NCBI GenBank assembly: GCA_002307035.1
Contig: DBTL01000167.1
Span: 1 to 26,406 of the forward strand
DNA from: Bacteroides sp. UBA1317
Lineage (GTDB): Bacteria > Bacteroidota > Bacteroidia > Bacteroidales > Bacteroidaceae
DNA length: 26,406 nt
Direction: 5' to 3'
Under the pieces are notes generated by a model, which ran no database searches, was not told the DNA's origin, and worked only from the letters and a program-made list of their open reading frames with translations. Both the position numbers and the translations under genes were made by a program. Shown here in pieces: positions 25,694 through 26,406 of this stretch; position 1 is the first letter of the stretch; each line of letters begins with the position of its first letter.

Positions 25694-25720
25694 AATGGGC
25701 CTATAATCGGGTGTTTGTAA

Positions 25721-25740
25721 AATGTGACGCAAATGTGACG
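25721..25740. repeat. 11-bp-spaced direct repeat AATGTGACG, candidate operator of the adjacent winged-helix regulator
   Basis: AATGTGACG occurs at 25721-25729 and again at 25732-25740, one helical turn apart. OmpR/PhoB-type winged helices characteristically bind such tandem half-sites. The pair ends 7 bases before the -33 element of the plus-strand promoter, a good place for an activator. Confidence 0.5.
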
Positions 25741-25747
25741 ATGATTT

Positions 25748-25787
25748 TTTGTTATTAATCATCTTAAATTCTATGTTTGCAAAGTTA
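25748..25787. promoter_or_regulatory. Divergent promoter region: full promoter for the NVEALA operon and back-to-back -7 element for the regulator
   Basis: On the plus strand, TTTG (25748-25751), a 20-base spacer and TATGTTTG (25772-25779) match both elements fully, 25 bases before the peptide gene. On the minus strand, TAACTTTG (25787-25780) is another 8 of 8 -7 match, directly abutting the first. No minus-strand -33 is evident. The two polymerase sites overlap, so the divergent units would compete. Confidence 0.62.
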
Positions 25788-25804
25788 TAAAAAACTAAAA
25801 CACA

Positions 25805-26014
25805 ATGAATGCTAAATTGAAATTATTTTGCTTGTTTTTTGTTGTATGTACAGTTACATATATGTGCAAGAAAAGCAAATCTGTTGAGAGTGAATTGTTT
25901 ATGTCTAATGTTGAAGCATTAGCGAGTGGTGAAAGTGGGGATGTTATTAGATGTAACGGAATAGGTTCTTTAGATTGTCCTCAAGTTCATAGCAAAGTTT
26001 ATCGAATTTGGTAG
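25805..26014 (+). CDS. NVEALA-type small exported peptide
   Basis: A 69-residue peptide with a basic-hydrophobic N-terminus (residues 4-20), then a short charged stretch and the motif SNVEALASGE at 34-43, followed by a short tail with two cysteines (Cys50 and Cys58). This is the layout of the Bacteroidota NVEALA family, known only as a conserved motif behind an N-terminal signal. The tail could be a mature secreted peptide with a disulfide; that is inference. The next gene begins 2 bp after its stop, so the two are translated together. The function of the family is not established. Confidence 0.82.
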   Translation: MNAKLKLFCLFFVVCTVTYMCKKSKSVESELFMSNVEALASGESGDVIRCNGIGSLDCPQVHSKVYRIW

Positions 26015-26016
26015 CT

Positions 26017-26406
26017 ATGAAAATGATTTTATTAACTCTTCTGTTTTTCGATGCTTGTTCCTCTCACTTAAGTGAATGGAAAAAGGTTGTTTATGAGGAT
26101 TTTCCTCAAGAAAAACACCTTAAATCGACTATTATTGAGTTAGATACTGCGATTTTCAGATATCCTTTTCGTGTTCGCATTCATGGAGATAAAGCTGTGA
26201 TTTTAGACTTGCATAATGCTGATTATTATTATCATCTGTTTACTTACCCCGAGTTTACTTATCTTAGTTCATTCGGTAAGAAGGGAGAAGCACCTTTGGA
26301 AATGCTTTCTGCGGATAATATACGCTTTTTCGGACAAGATGAAGTTTGGGCACTCGATGCCAATAAGAGTAAATTAATTAGGTTAGGTTTCCCTTTGTCA
26401 GGGTCC
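26017..26406 (+). CDS. Lipoprotein of the 6-bladed beta-propeller (TolB-like) family, 5' part only
   Basis: The gene is open to the right edge, giving 130 residues. A very short signal (MKMILLTLLFFDAC) ends in a lipobox with Cys14. The following sequence has propeller-blade features: short beta strands with turns such as RIHGDKAVILDLHN, FTYPEFTYLSSFGKKGEAPLEM and DEVWALDANKSKLIRL. In Bacteroides such proteins commonly sit beside NVEALA peptide genes, and the FGKKGEAP segment is typical of them. The start at 26017 is 2 bp past the peptide stop. No catalytic residues are expected in the family; a binding or sensor role is guesswork. The C-terminal part is not in the window. Confidence 0.75.
   Translation, partial: MKMILLTLLFFDACSSHLSEWKKVVYEDFPQEKHLKSTIIELDTAIFRYPFRVRIHGDKAVILDLHNADYYYHLFTYPEFTYLSSFGKKGEAPLEMLSADNIRFFGQDEVWALDANKSKLIRLGFPLSGS

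Overview
The window looks like a piece of a human-gut type Bacteroides (Bacteroidota) chromosome. The evidence is the set of gene families (a hybrid two-component regulator next to glycosidases, an NVEALA-type peptide, a 6-bladed propeller lipoprotein, the SH3-NlpC/P60 plus dipeptide epimerase pair), the AT-rich intergenic DNA, and repeated matches to the Bacteroides -7 promoter element TAnnTTTG, several of them 8 of 8. No phage, transposase, tRNA, CRISPR or conjugation genes are visible.

Region 1 (1-8365, + strand) is the edge of a polysaccharide utilization locus. It holds the 3' end of a hybrid two-component system regulator with an AraC-type output domain, then three exported exo-glycosidases: GH31 with a PA14 insert, GH2 and GH3. 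An alpha-xylosidase, a beta-galactosidase and a beta-glucosidase are the periplasmic trimming activities needed for xyloglucan oligosaccharides, so this is probably one end of a xyloglucan-type locus. The SusC/SusD pair and endoglucanases would lie to the left, outside the window. A hairpin terminator closes the block.

Region 2 (8459-12973) is housekeeping: thiol peroxidase tpx with its own promoter and terminator, facing a minus-strand run of glnS, a TPR-repeat protein and a DedA membrane protein.

Region 3 (13032-17779) is the high-affinity phosphate system. pstS is on the minus strand, divergent from pstC-pstA-pstB-phoU. The divergent region has a pair of 11-bp-spaced repeats that looks like a Pho box. 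PstC carries an inserted segment resembling part of PstS.

Region 4 (17705-18383) is a 679-bp stretch without a protein gene. It holds a terminator, a well-supported small RNA unit (-33 and -7 elements, about 90 nt, strong terminator), a perfect 29-bp inverted repeat made of a repeated 12-mer, and the promoter of riboflavin synthase.

Region 5 (18384-20801) has ribE on +, and a YihY/BrkB membrane protein and rnpB (RNase P RNA) on -. Region 6 (20941-24697) is a three-gene operon for exported handling of peptidoglycan peptides: an SH3-NlpC/P60 endopeptidase, a Tat-exported L-Ala-D/L-Glu epimerase and a transglutaminase-like lipoprotein.

Region 7 (24689-26406) is the least understood. A two-TM membrane protein with a cytoplasmic OmpR-type winged helix faces an operon of an NVEALA-type peptide and a propeller lipoprotein that runs off the window. 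Between them lie back-to-back -7 elements and an 11-bp-spaced direct repeat. This looks like a self-contained, membrane-sensed peptide system and is the best candidate here for new biology.
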